Of a stretch of DNA of 7,147 nucleotides, positions 1 through 6,038 are shown in pieces; position 1 is the stretch's first letter, and each line of letters opens with the position of its first letter. Position numbers and translations under genes: made by a program. The stretch is from an uncultured Clostridia bacterium. Its GTDB lineage: Bacteria > Bacillota > Clostridia > UBA1381. The stretch is from the NCBI GenBank assembly GCA_934476675.1, contig CAKSOE010000053.1:1-7147 (forward strand), written 5' to 3'. A model generated the notes under the pieces. It saw only the letters and a list, made by a program, of their open reading frames with translations. It ran no database searches and had not been told where the DNA came from.

Positions 1-3000
1 TCCGTTTGCACAGCGTCGGAAATAACGGCTGAAAGCGGAGATAATGTTACTGTGACCGCAGCGGTATATGAAAACGGTGTGCTGACGGGAATTGAAAGCG
101 CATCGGGAAACGGAGAAGTAACAACAGCACCTGTGGCGGTCTCATCAGGGGCAAAGCTGAACGCATGGGTCGTTTCCGCGAAATACGGAATTTTGCGGAG
201 CAGTGCTCTGCCGAAAAACGATGAAGATGTTTTATACAGTCCGGCAAAAAACGTGACGGAAAGCTTTGCGCTGAACGGAGTGTATCAGGAAATCGGCGGA
301 TTTTTGATTGATATGAGCTACACAGGCGCAAAAAGGCGCGCAGCCGCCGTGATGAAAGACAGCAGCGGTAAAATAATTCTTGCCGATGAATTTTATATCG
401 GAAATGATTTGCAGTATCTTTTAAGCACAAAGAACGTTCAGATAGAACAAGGCGAATATTCAGTGGAAGTTTTTCTTTTGGGAGAAAGCAAAACCTACTC
501 GGAGAAAACATTTTACATAAGCGAAGAAGATGAGGCGAAGATTCTTGCAGCTGTCAACAATTCCTCGGATTATACGGAGGTTTTGCAGCTCATAAAGGAT
601 AATAAGCTTTTGTTCAGAGTGAACGGAGAAAGCCGCGAGGAAATGCTCAGGCATATTGCGCTTGTGATTTTCGAAGAAAAAACGTTCGGCAGCTTTGATG
701 AAATTCACAGCGCGGTAACGCTTGCAAAAACGGCGCTGGAAAAGCTGAATAATACTGACTGGTCGGAGCTGGATGACTTTTTTGACCAATATCCGAGAGC
801 GCTCGGAAGCAGCAAGGCTTATGAGGCTTATTCCTCACTTGAAGATGATGAAAAAACAAACGTTTGCAGGGAGGCGGCGCTCGCCATTCCCTACGAAAGC
901 TTTTTGCAGCTCAGGGATAACATTTCGGATATTATCGCGGAATATAAAAAGACGGGAAACTTCGGCAGCGGAATCAAGCCGTCCGTAAGCGGAAATTCAA
1001 GCGGCGGCAAAAAAGAGTACAGCGCAGATACCAAGCCGCAGCAGAATTTAAACCGGAGTTTTTCCGATTTGGAAGATTACGAATGGGCACGGGACGGAAT
1101 TTATTATCTGCTCGGCAAATCCGTGATTGCAATGCCGGCTGACGGCAAATTCCGCCCGGCTGACAAAGTAACGAGAGCCGAATTTATAAAGATGCTTATA
1201 AATGCAATGGGCGTAAATGCATCGGATAAATCAAGCCCGTATACTGATGTTGATGAAAATGCATGGTATGCCCCATACTTCGCGGCGGCAAAGCAAACCG
1301 GAATAGTCACGGGATACCCCGACGGCTCGGTTGCGCCGAACGAAAATATTAAAAGGCAGGATATTGCCGTTTTCGCCGTGCGCGCGCTTGAATTTCTCGG
1401 CGCAGAGCTTGAAAGCGTAAATAATAATGCGGAAATTGCAGATATTTCTTCCGCCGATGAGTATGCCGAAAGTGCAATTGAAAATGCCGTGCGGCTCGGA
1501 ATAATGAACGGCAGTGACGGCGGATTGTTTGTTCCGCAGGGGATTACAAGCAGAGCCGAGGCGGCGGTTGTCATTTCTCGGCTTATCAAGGGCTTGCAGT
1601 ACGGAAGTGTTGACGGGGAAGCCAAACAGGGCGCTTCAAATGCAGATGTTTCCGCCATGCCCGAATATATGCTCATTAAATCCATCGGCGTGCTCGGAGA
1701 AAATGATTCAATAGCGTCGTCGGATGCGATTACAAGGCGCGAGCTTGCAAGGGTAATGTATAAAATCAGCGATGCAAGGTCGGGCGCAGGCACAAGCGTA
1801 AGTGATGAGGCATTTGACGATATAGCGCCCGATGACGCAGATTATGAAGCAATTCAAATGATGTGCGCCTTGGGATATATGACAGCTTCGGGCGGAAAAT
1901 TCAGCCCGGATGAGCCTATTGAAGCGATTGATTTTATAAAGGCTGCGGTCGACATCCTCGGTTACAGCTTCATTGCAGAGTATACGGGCGGTTATCCCGG
2001 CGGATATATGAATGTTGCGTCAAGGCTTAAGCTTATGAAAAACGGTTTCCTCGATTCCGCGCCGACAATAAACAATGAGGAATTTATCAATCTTATTTAT
2101 AATGTTTTAACGGCTGCACCGGCAGAGCTTTCGGGGATTACGGACAATGAGCTTTCGAAATACTCTGTGACGGACGATAATACGCTTCTGTATCAGAAAT
2201 TTTCGGTATACAAGCTTACGGGTCTGTTTGAAGCGGATATGTATTCCGATATATTATCAAAAACGCCCCGTCCGTCCAAGGGTCGCATTATACTCTCGGG
2301 CGAAACATGGAAAACGCAGCTGACGGATATTAACAGCCTTGTCGGTCATCGGGTTGAAGCATATATTGACGAGAAAAACGAAAGCGTTGCGGCATTATTT
2401 TCACGGAACACGGACGAAACTGCTTTTCTCGGCAGAAAAGCTTATCTTGACGGAAACCGGATAATTTATGAAGATGAGGAAACAGGAAGCTCGAAATCCG
2501 TTTTGCTTTCAAAAAATGCATCGCTGCTTTACAACGGCAGGCAGACGGCGCTCGGCAAGGCTCTGTTTGATGATATTAACGGAACGGTTACGGCAATTGA
2601 TTATGACACGGACGGCTTTGCGGATGTTATAAAAATTTATGATTATAAAACATTTCAGGCAAACAACGTGTCGGCGGATTCCGGGATAATAACTGCATGC
2701 ACGGGCGGCGCACGGATTGCGCTCGGCAAGCTTGAGCCTGAAACGGAATATCTTATTTACAGAAACGGAAAGAAAGCAAAGCTTGCAGATATAAAAACGA
2801 ACGACATTATTCTGTACACAGAGGTTACCAATCCGCAGCTTACGGTTATATATGCCTGCGACACGGTAATTACGGGAAGCGCGGAAGCAATGGAGGACGA
2901 GTATGTTTTCATCGGCGGAAAGAGATATTATATAAACCCGGCGGTGAAGGCTTCCGTAACGCTCGGAACGGATACGAAATTTTACATGGATTTTCTCGGA

Positions 3001-4119
3001 CAGATTGCGGAGATCGGCGTGGCGGGCGACACTGTTTACGGATATCTGTACTTAACTGACAGATCAAGGCTCGGCACAACGGTGCAGATGAAAATATTTT
3101 CCGAGAATAACCGCTGGGTAACGCTTACGCTTGCCGACAAGGTGAAGCTGAACGATGAAAGCAAAAAAGCGTCGGAGGTTTACGACTTTTTCGGTGCAGA
3201 CCCGAATCTTTACAGGCAGCTCATAAGGTACAACGTAAACGATGATGCCGAAATTATAAGAATTTCCACGGCAAAAGAGTATAATGTGTGGACATCGGAG
3301 GGGTCGCGTGCGATTGCAGCCGATAAGTTCCGTCTGTCACACCACGAAACAAACTCAAAATACCACAATGCAAATAATTGCTTGGGAAACTATATGCCGG
3401 TTTCGGCAAAAACAAAGGTTTTTCTTATTCCGAACCAGGATATAGAGGACAATACCGATAAATTTTATGTTGTAAACATGTCGGTGTTTGTTGACAACAG
3501 AACCTATGCGGATGTCACCGCGTATAATGCCGACGAAACGTTTGTGGCGGACGCACTTGTCATAAAAGACGACGTTAATAAGGTTTACGCGGTCGCGAAT
3601 AATTCCGGCATTGCTCCGCTGATGATTGTCACTCAGCAGAAATTTGCGCGGAACGATCTCGGCAATGACTGCTATAAGTTAGTCGGAGCATACAGCGGCT
3701 CGGAAAAAATAAGCTTTAACACGAGAGATATGTCCCTGCAGAAGGCTGCAAGCCTTAAGAAGGGTGACGTTGTTCAGCTCGGTATTGATAAGGAAGGGTA
3801 TATCATAAGCATAGATAAACTTTATGATTCCGGGAAAGGCTTCAGACAGTATATTGAAGCCCCGTCTGCCTATGAATCGGCAGCGTTTATGGGCGGAATT
3901 GTGAAGAGTGCGGATGTGCAGTCGGGAAGAATGGTTGTGCAGTGCAACACTGCCGATAAGGGTGTTGCAGTGAAAGGACTGGCAAACGTAAAGGTTTATA
4001 TTTATGATACTGAGGAAAATACGGTAACGCTCGGAGCGGCGGATGACATCGCGGCAGGGGATATGGTATTTTTCGGCGCGAGATACATGACTGCGCAGCA
4101 GCTTGTTATTTTCAGATAG
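1..4119 (+). CDS. Giant S-layer-homology (SLH) domain surface protein, 5'-truncated by the window edge
   Basis: The frame is open from base 1 to the TAG at 4117-4119 and gives 1372 visible residues. A GTG at 52 lies inside a beta-strand-like run (NVTVTAAVYENG) and has no ribosome site, so the true start and any signal peptide are upstream. Counting from base 1: residues 1-74 are the end of a beta-sandwich-like domain (AVYENGVLTGIESA); 75-180 are a second beta-rich domain; 181-317 are two helical repeats; 318-353 are a Gly/Ser/Lys linker; 354-532 are three SLH modules; 549-707 are three decayed SLH-like modules; 708-1372 are beta-rich with no family I recognise. SLH triplets are known to bind secondary cell-wall polysaccharide, so the protein should be wall-anchored outside the membrane. 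I see no catalytic domain in the visible part. The next gene starts 24 nt downstream, so it is probably in an operon with the sugar importer. Structural surface protein, glycan binder or carrier of an upstream enzyme domain are all possible. Confidence 0.92.
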   Translation, partial: SVCTASEITAESGDNVTVTAAVYENGVLTGIESASGNGEVTTAPVAVSSGAKLNAWVVSAKYGILRSSALPKNDEDVLYSPAKNVTESFALNGVYQEIGGFLIDMSYTGAKRRAAAVMKDSSGKIILADEFYIGNDLQYLLSTKNVQIEQGEYSVEVFLLGESKTYSEKTFYISEEDEAKILAAVNNSSDYTEVLQLIKDNKLLFRVNGESREEMLRHIALVIFEEKTFGSFDEIHSAVTLAKTALEKLNNTDWSELDDFFDQYPRALGSSKAYEAYSSLEDDEKTNVCREAALAIPYESFLQLRDNISDIIAEYKKTGNFGSGIKPSVSGNSSGGKKEYSADTKPQQNLNRSFSDLEDYEWARDGIYYLLGKSVIAMPADGKFRPADKVTRAEFIKMLINAMGVNASDKSSPYTDVDENAWYAPYFAAAKQTGIVTGYPDGSVAPNENIKRQDIAVFAVRALEFLGAELESVNNNAEIADISSADEYAESAIENAVRLGIMNGSDGGLFVPQGITSRAEAAVVISRLIKGLQYGSVDGEAKQGASNADVSAMPEYMLIKSIGVLGENDSIASSDAITRRELARVMYKISDARSGAGTSVSDEAFDDIAPDDADYEAIQMMCALGYMTASGGKFSPDEPIEAIDFIKAAVDILGYSFIAEYTGGYPGGYMNVASRLKLMKNGFLDSAPTINNEEFINLIYNVLTAAPAELSGITDNELSKYSVTDDNTLLYQKFSVYKLTGLFEADMYSDILSKTPRPSKGRIILSGETWKTQLTDINSLVGHRVEAYIDEKNESVAALFSRNTDETAFLGRKAYLDGNRIIYEDEETGSSKSVLLSKNASLLYNGRQTALGKALFDDINGTVTAIDYDTDGFADVIKIYDYKTFQANNVSADSGIITACTGGARIALGKLEPETEYLIYRNGKKAKLADIKTNDIILYTEVTNPQLTVIYACDTVITGSAEAMEDEYVFIGGKRYYINPAVKASVTLGTDTKFYMDFLGQIAEIGVAGDTVYGYLYLTDRSRLGTTVQMKIFSENNRWVTLTLADKVKLNDESKKASEVYDFFGADPNLYRQLIRYNVNDDAEIIRISTAKEYNVWTSEGSRAIAADKFRLSHHETNSKYHNANNCLGNYMPVSAKTKVFLIPNQDIEDNTDKFYVVNMSVFVDNRTYADVTAYNADETFVADALVIKDDVNKVYAVANNSGIAPLMIVTQQKFARNDLGNDCYKLVGAYSGSEKISFNTRDMSLQKAASLKKGDVVQLGIDKEGYIISIDKLYDSGKGFRQYIEAPSAYESAAFMGGIVKSADVQSGRMVVQCNTADKGVAVKGLANVKVYIYDTEENTVTLGAADDIAAGDMVFFGARYMTAQQLVIFR
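541..951 (+). repeat. Tandem helical repeat (two copies, about 65-69 residues) inside the SLH protein
   Basis: Copy 1 is about 541-747 (residues 181-249) and copy 2 about 748-951 (residues 250-317). They share a spaced pattern rather than high identity: an NN pair followed by Asp-aromatic-(T/S)-Glu (NNSSDYTEVLQ and NNTDWSELDD), a helix, and near the end a Ser-Phe before a last amphipathic helix (FGSFDEIHSAV and YESFLQLRDNI). The NN anchors are 64 residues apart. Both copies are rich in Glu, Leu and Lys and lack strand-like runs, so an all-helical spacer is likely. I infer an old duplication by eye; no alignment score was computed. Confidence 0.55.
1060..1596 (+). other. Three canonical SLH modules (wall-binding triplet)
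   Basis: SLH1 covers residues 354-413, starting FSDLEDYEWARDGI with FRPADKVTRAEF. SLH2 covers about 414-478, starting YTDVDENAWYAPYFAAA with GIVTGYPDGS. SLH3 covers 479-532, starting IADISSADEY with GIMNGSDGG and ITSRAEAAVV. The conserved Asp near each module start and the Gly-rich turn in SLH2 and SLH3 are present. The TRAE-type motif known to contact wall polysaccharide is intact in SLH1 (T391-E394), reads KRQD in SLH2 (451-454) and SRAE in SLH3 (517-520). Three modules form the usual pseudo-trimeric binding unit. The triplet is internal: about 840 residues follow it, whereas SLH triplets often sit at a protein end. Confidence 0.93.
1645..2121 (+). other. Second, degenerate set of three SLH-like modules
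   Basis: Three more segments follow with SLH spacing but worn motifs. SLH4-like is residues 549-604, keeping SIGVLGENDSI and ITRRELARVM (T578-E581). SLH5-like is 605-655, starting FDDIAPDDADYEAI with ALGYMTASGGKFSPDEPI, but IEAIDF where the TRAE motif belongs. SLH6-like is 661-707, with LKLMKNGFLDSAPTINNEEF. The pattern of Asp start, helix, Gly-rich turn, then acidic or hydrophobic helix is retained, so descent from SLH modules is likely, while polysaccharide contacts are probably lost in at least the last two. They may serve as a structural continuation of the first triplet. Confidence 0.7.
2494..4116 (+). other. C-terminal tail of divergent beta-rich modules in the SLH protein
   Basis: I see about six segments with the same layout: a strand, a residue run like 'xxLYNGxx' or 'xxVFLIPxx', a short helix or loop, then a 'GD-V-hydrophobic, turn, strand ending in Ile' unit. 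Approximate residue ranges are 832-885, 906-959, 1040-1094, 1133-1191, 1237-1278 and 1322-1372. The clearest GD-type cores are NDIILYTEV, GDVVQLGIDKEGYIISI and GDMVFFGARYMTAQQLVIF, the last ending the protein. The spacing is irregular (about 74-134 residues) and identity is low, so this is a fold-level impression. The tail is outside any family I can name. It could be a rigid stalk or a ligand-binding surface. Confidence 0.4.
2599..2625 (+). other. DxDxDG-type putative Ca2+-binding loop in the SLH protein
   Basis: Residues 867-875 read DYDTDGFAD, with Asp at loop positions 1, 3, 5 and 9 and Gly at 6. This is the DxDxDG arrangement seen in EF-hand-like, dockerin and other extracellular calcium loops. 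It is followed by a hydrophobic strand (VIKIYDY). Only one such loop is seen, with no second loop or dockerin helix pair, so this is not a dockerin. Calcium binding is inferred from the motif alone. Confidence 0.5.
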
Positions 4120-4129
4120 GATAGCGATT

Positions 4130-4137
4130 GGGAGAAG
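4130..4137 (+). promoter_or_regulatory. Shine-Dalgarno site of the first permease gene
   Basis: The purine run GGGAGAAG lies 6 nt before the ATG at 4144, with its GGGAG core 9 nt before it. It is inside the 24-nt gap after the SLH gene stop, which holds no hairpin or T-tract, so the transcript probably reads through. Confidence 0.7.
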
Positions 4138-4143
4138 AATTTT

Positions 4144-5067
4144 ATGAATGAGAATAAAAAAAGAATGAGGATGAAGATAAGGGACAATTTTGAATTGTTT
4201 GTTTTCACGCTTCCGGCAATTATTTCACTGGCAATTTTTCACTACTGGCCGCTTGCGGGCAATATAATGGCGTTTAAGGATTATAAGTATGCAAAAGGGA
4301 TTTTCGGAAGTGACTGGAACGGATTAAAGAACTTTGAGTATTTTTTCACCTCGCAGGACGCTGTGCGGATTACGCGCAACACAATGCTTTATAACAGCGC
4401 ATTTATTGTAGTCGGAATAGTGTGCGCGGTTATTGTGGCGCTGCTTTTGTATCAGATAACAATGAGGGGCGCAATCAAGCTTTATCAAACGGTGATGATT
4501 CTGCCGCGGTTTCTTTCATGGGTCATAGTTTCGTATATAGTATATATTTTGCTGAATCCGACGAGCGGAGTGCTGAACGGCATTTTAAATGCCGTGGGGA
4601 AAAGCGGTGTTCAATGGTACGGAACAACCAAACCATGGCCGTACATACTGATATTTTCAAATCTGTGGAAGCACGTGGGCCTGGATTCGATAATCTATTA
4701 TTCCGCTCTTTTGGGGATAGATGAAGAGCAGTTTGAGGCAGCTGAGGTTGACGGCGCTTCAAAATTCGTGCAGATGGTGAGAATCGCCGTTCCCTCAATA
4801 CTGCCCGTTATTGTGATAATGTTCATACTTCAGATCGGATCAATCTTCGGCGGCGATTTCGGATTGTTTTATCAGATTCCGAGAAATATCGGCACACTTT
4901 ATCCTGTAACCGATGTTATCCCGACATATGTTTTCCGCGGACTTCAGGGCGGTGACTACGCAACGTCAACGGCAGTCGGACTGTTTCAGTCGGCGGTTGG
5001 TTTTGCCCTTGTTATAATTACCAATATAATTGTGAAAAAAATCGATCCCGACAAGGCTATTTTCTAA
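4144..5067 (+). CDS. Sugar ABC transporter permease, LplB/YteP-like
   Basis: This 307-residue inner-membrane protein is one half of the membrane channel of a CUT1-type carbohydrate importer. A basic N-terminus (MNENKKRMRMKIR) is followed by about six hydrophobic segments near residues 16-37, 82-104, 115-138, 165-190, 217-235 and 275-298. The cytoplasmic EAA loop that docks the ATPase is at 198-221 (EAAEVDGASKF, then RIAVPSILP). The early segment LPAIISLAIFHYWPLAGNIM and the loop GSDWNGLKNFEYFF are typical of the LplB branch. Length is normal for the family. The ATG at 4144 is supported by the GGGAGAAG site. It pairs with the second permease, whose coding region starts 12 nt after this stop. 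The substrate is probably an oligosaccharide but cannot be assigned; LplB-class relatives include importers of rhamnogalacturonan-type sugars. Confidence 0.95.
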   Translation: MNENKKRMRMKIRDNFELFVFTLPAIISLAIFHYWPLAGNIMAFKDYKYAKGIFGSDWNGLKNFEYFFTSQDAVRITRNTMLYNSAFIVVGIVCAVIVALLLYQITMRGAIKLYQTVMILPRFLSWVIVSYIVYILLNPTSGVLNGILNAVGKSGVQWYGTTKPWPYILIFSNLWKHVGLDSIIYYSALLGIDEEQFEAAEVDGASKFVQMVRIAVPSILPVIVIMFILQIGSIFGGDFGLFYQIPRNIGTLYPVTDVIPTYVFRGLQGGDYATSTAVGLFQSAVGFALVIITNIIVKKIDPDKAIF

Positions 5068-5071
5068 GGAG
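5066..5071 (+). promoter_or_regulatory. Shine-Dalgarno site AAGGAG that fixes the start of the second permease
   Basis: AAGGAG overlaps the TAA stop of the first permease (5065-5067) and ends on the first base of an upstream in-frame GTG at 5071. That GTG cannot use this site, whereas the GTG at 5080 lies 8 nt beyond it, an ideal distance. The overlap of stop codon and ribosome site suggests translational coupling of the two permeases. Confidence 0.8.
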
Positions 5072-5079
5072 TGGCAGCA

Positions 5080-5958
5080 GTGAAAAAGAAAGATAACATA
5101 CTGATACATCTTGTATTTATAATTATATGCCTTTCGTTTCTCGTTCCGTTTTTATATGTTGTGTCAATCTCGTTTTCGGATGAAAATGTGCTTGCGCGCG
5201 AGGGCTACAGGCTGATTCCGTCCGTGTGGAGCACAGAGGCGTACAGGTTTGTGTTTAAGAATCCGCACAGCATCGTTCAGGCATATAAGGTTACGGCGAT
5301 TCAGGCTTTTCTTGGAATGGGGGTGTCTGTCGCTGTGATGGCGCTCTGCGCATACTCGCTTTCGAGGAAAAGCTATATATTTGCAAAGCCGACGATGATA
5401 TATATATTAATAACAATGCTTTTCGGAGCAGGCATGGTGCCGTCGTATATTATCAACACAAAATACCTCGGACTTGCGGATTCAATGTGGGTTTATATTC
5501 TGCCGGGCATGGTCAATGGCTTTCAGGTTGTAATCCTGAGAACGTTTTTTTCCGACCTTCCGTCCTCACTTATTGAATCGGCAAAGATGGACGGCGCATG
5601 TGAAACCGTGATTCTTTTAAAAATAATACTGCCGCTTTCAAAGCCCGTTATTGCAACGGTTGCGCTGCTGCAGCTTCTGGACAGGTGGAACAGCTGGACT
5701 CCGTCGCTGCTGTACATAACCAACAAAGAACTCTATACTCTTCAATACCTTTTGCAGCGTATACTAAAGGAAGCGGAATATATAAAAAATATGGCTATGG
5801 AGGGCATTAATGTTGCCGGAATAACAGATAAAAAACTGCCGAGCGAATCGGCAAGATTTGCAATGTGCCTTGTTGCCACGGGACCGATGCTTGCAGTGTT
5901 CCCCTTTTTCCAGAAATATTTCACAAAGGGCTTAACTGTCGGCGCGGTTAAGGGATAA
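5080..5958 (+). CDS. Sugar ABC transporter permease, LplC/YtcP-like
   Basis: The second channel subunit of the importer, 292 residues from the GTG at 5080. An in-frame GTG at 5071 would add three residues (MAA) but overlaps the ribosome site, so I reject it. The N-terminus MKKKDNILIH leads into the first membrane segment (about residues 8-30); further segments lie near 72-94, 105-125, 136-155, 187-205 and 261-280. The EAA loop is at 166-189 (ESAKMDGACETV, then KIILPLSKP). Family marks are WNSW after the loop (203-206) and the C-terminal end YFTKGLTVGAVKG, typical of the LplC/YtcP branch. It should form a heterodimer with the preceding permease and bind a shared ATPase. The binding-protein gene starts 17 nt after its stop. 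Confidence 0.95.
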   Translation: MKKKDNILIHLVFIIICLSFLVPFLYVVSISFSDENVLAREGYRLIPSVWSTEAYRFVFKNPHSIVQAYKVTAIQAFLGMGVSVAVMALCAYSLSRKSYIFAKPTMIYILITMLFGAGMVPSYIINTKYLGLADSMWVYILPGMVNGFQVVILRTFFSDLPSSLIESAKMDGACETVILLKIILPLSKPVIATVALLQLLDRWNSWTPSLLYITNKELYTLQYLLQRILKEAEYIKNMAMEGINVAGITDKKLPSESARFAMCLVATGPMLAVFPFFQKYFTKGLTVGAVKG

Positions 5959-5962
5959 AAAG

Positions 5963-5968
5963 AAAGGA
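5963..5968 (+). promoter_or_regulatory. Shine-Dalgarno site AAAGGA of the binding-protein gene
   Basis: AAAGGA sits 7 nt before ATG 5976 and 10 nt before the adjacent in-frame ATG 5979, so either start is possible and 5976 is slightly preferred. Two other ATGs at 5968 and 5971 are in a frame that stops at 5977-5979 and are not used for the gene. No hairpin separates it from the second permease. Confidence 0.7.
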
Positions 5969-5975
5969 TGATGAA

Positions 5976-6038
5976 ATGATGAAAAAAGCTGTTTGTTTAT
6001 TAATGACCGTGATTTTGATTGCAATGGCGTGCGGCTGC
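5976..6038 (+). other. Lipoprotein signal peptide with two candidate lipobox cysteines
   Basis: KK at residues 3-4 is followed by a hydrophobic core (AVCLLMTVILIAMA) and then Cys19 and Cys21 in ACGCG. Cys19 follows A-M-A and Cys21 follows A-C-G; both fit a loose lipobox (small residue at -1), and neither has the favoured Leu at -3. I prefer Cys19 (6030-6032) as the lipidated residue. The region after it (GKNNTDEEK) is the usual polar linker. Confidence 0.75.

Noticed and set aside
52..54. GTG at 52 as the start of the SLH protein
   Set aside because: The frame is open upstream to base 1, the codon is inside a beta-strand pattern, there is no ribosome site, and no signal peptide follows.
1104..1793. 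229-codon open frame on the minus strand inside the SLH gene
   Set aside because: It lies opposite clear SLH modules, has a Ser/Ala/Ile-rich low-complexity composition expected from reading the complement, and has no recognisable domain. It is a shadow frame.
3965..4008. TTGCAG and TATGAT as a possible promoter for the importer inside the SLH gene end
   Set aside because: The two boxes are 32 nt apart, far from the required 16-18 nt, and both are ordinary coding sequence.
4002..4208. 68-codon minus-strand frame with a signal-peptide-like hydrophobic run spanning the SLH-permease junction
   Set aside because: It overlaps the ends of two solid + strand genes, and its hydrophobic part is the complement of the Lys/Arg-rich permease N-terminus.
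5374..5411. Short TA-rich runs (atatat tracts) in the second permease
   Set aside because: They encode the Tyr/Ile-rich membrane segment (YIFAKPTMIYILIT) and show no repeat or recombination-site structure.
5968..5979. Tiny ATG-ATG-AAA-TGA frame overlapping the start of the binding-protein gene
   Set aside because: Three codons created by the ATGATG repeats next to the ribosome site; too short to claim a leader peptide, and no hairpin supports attenuation.
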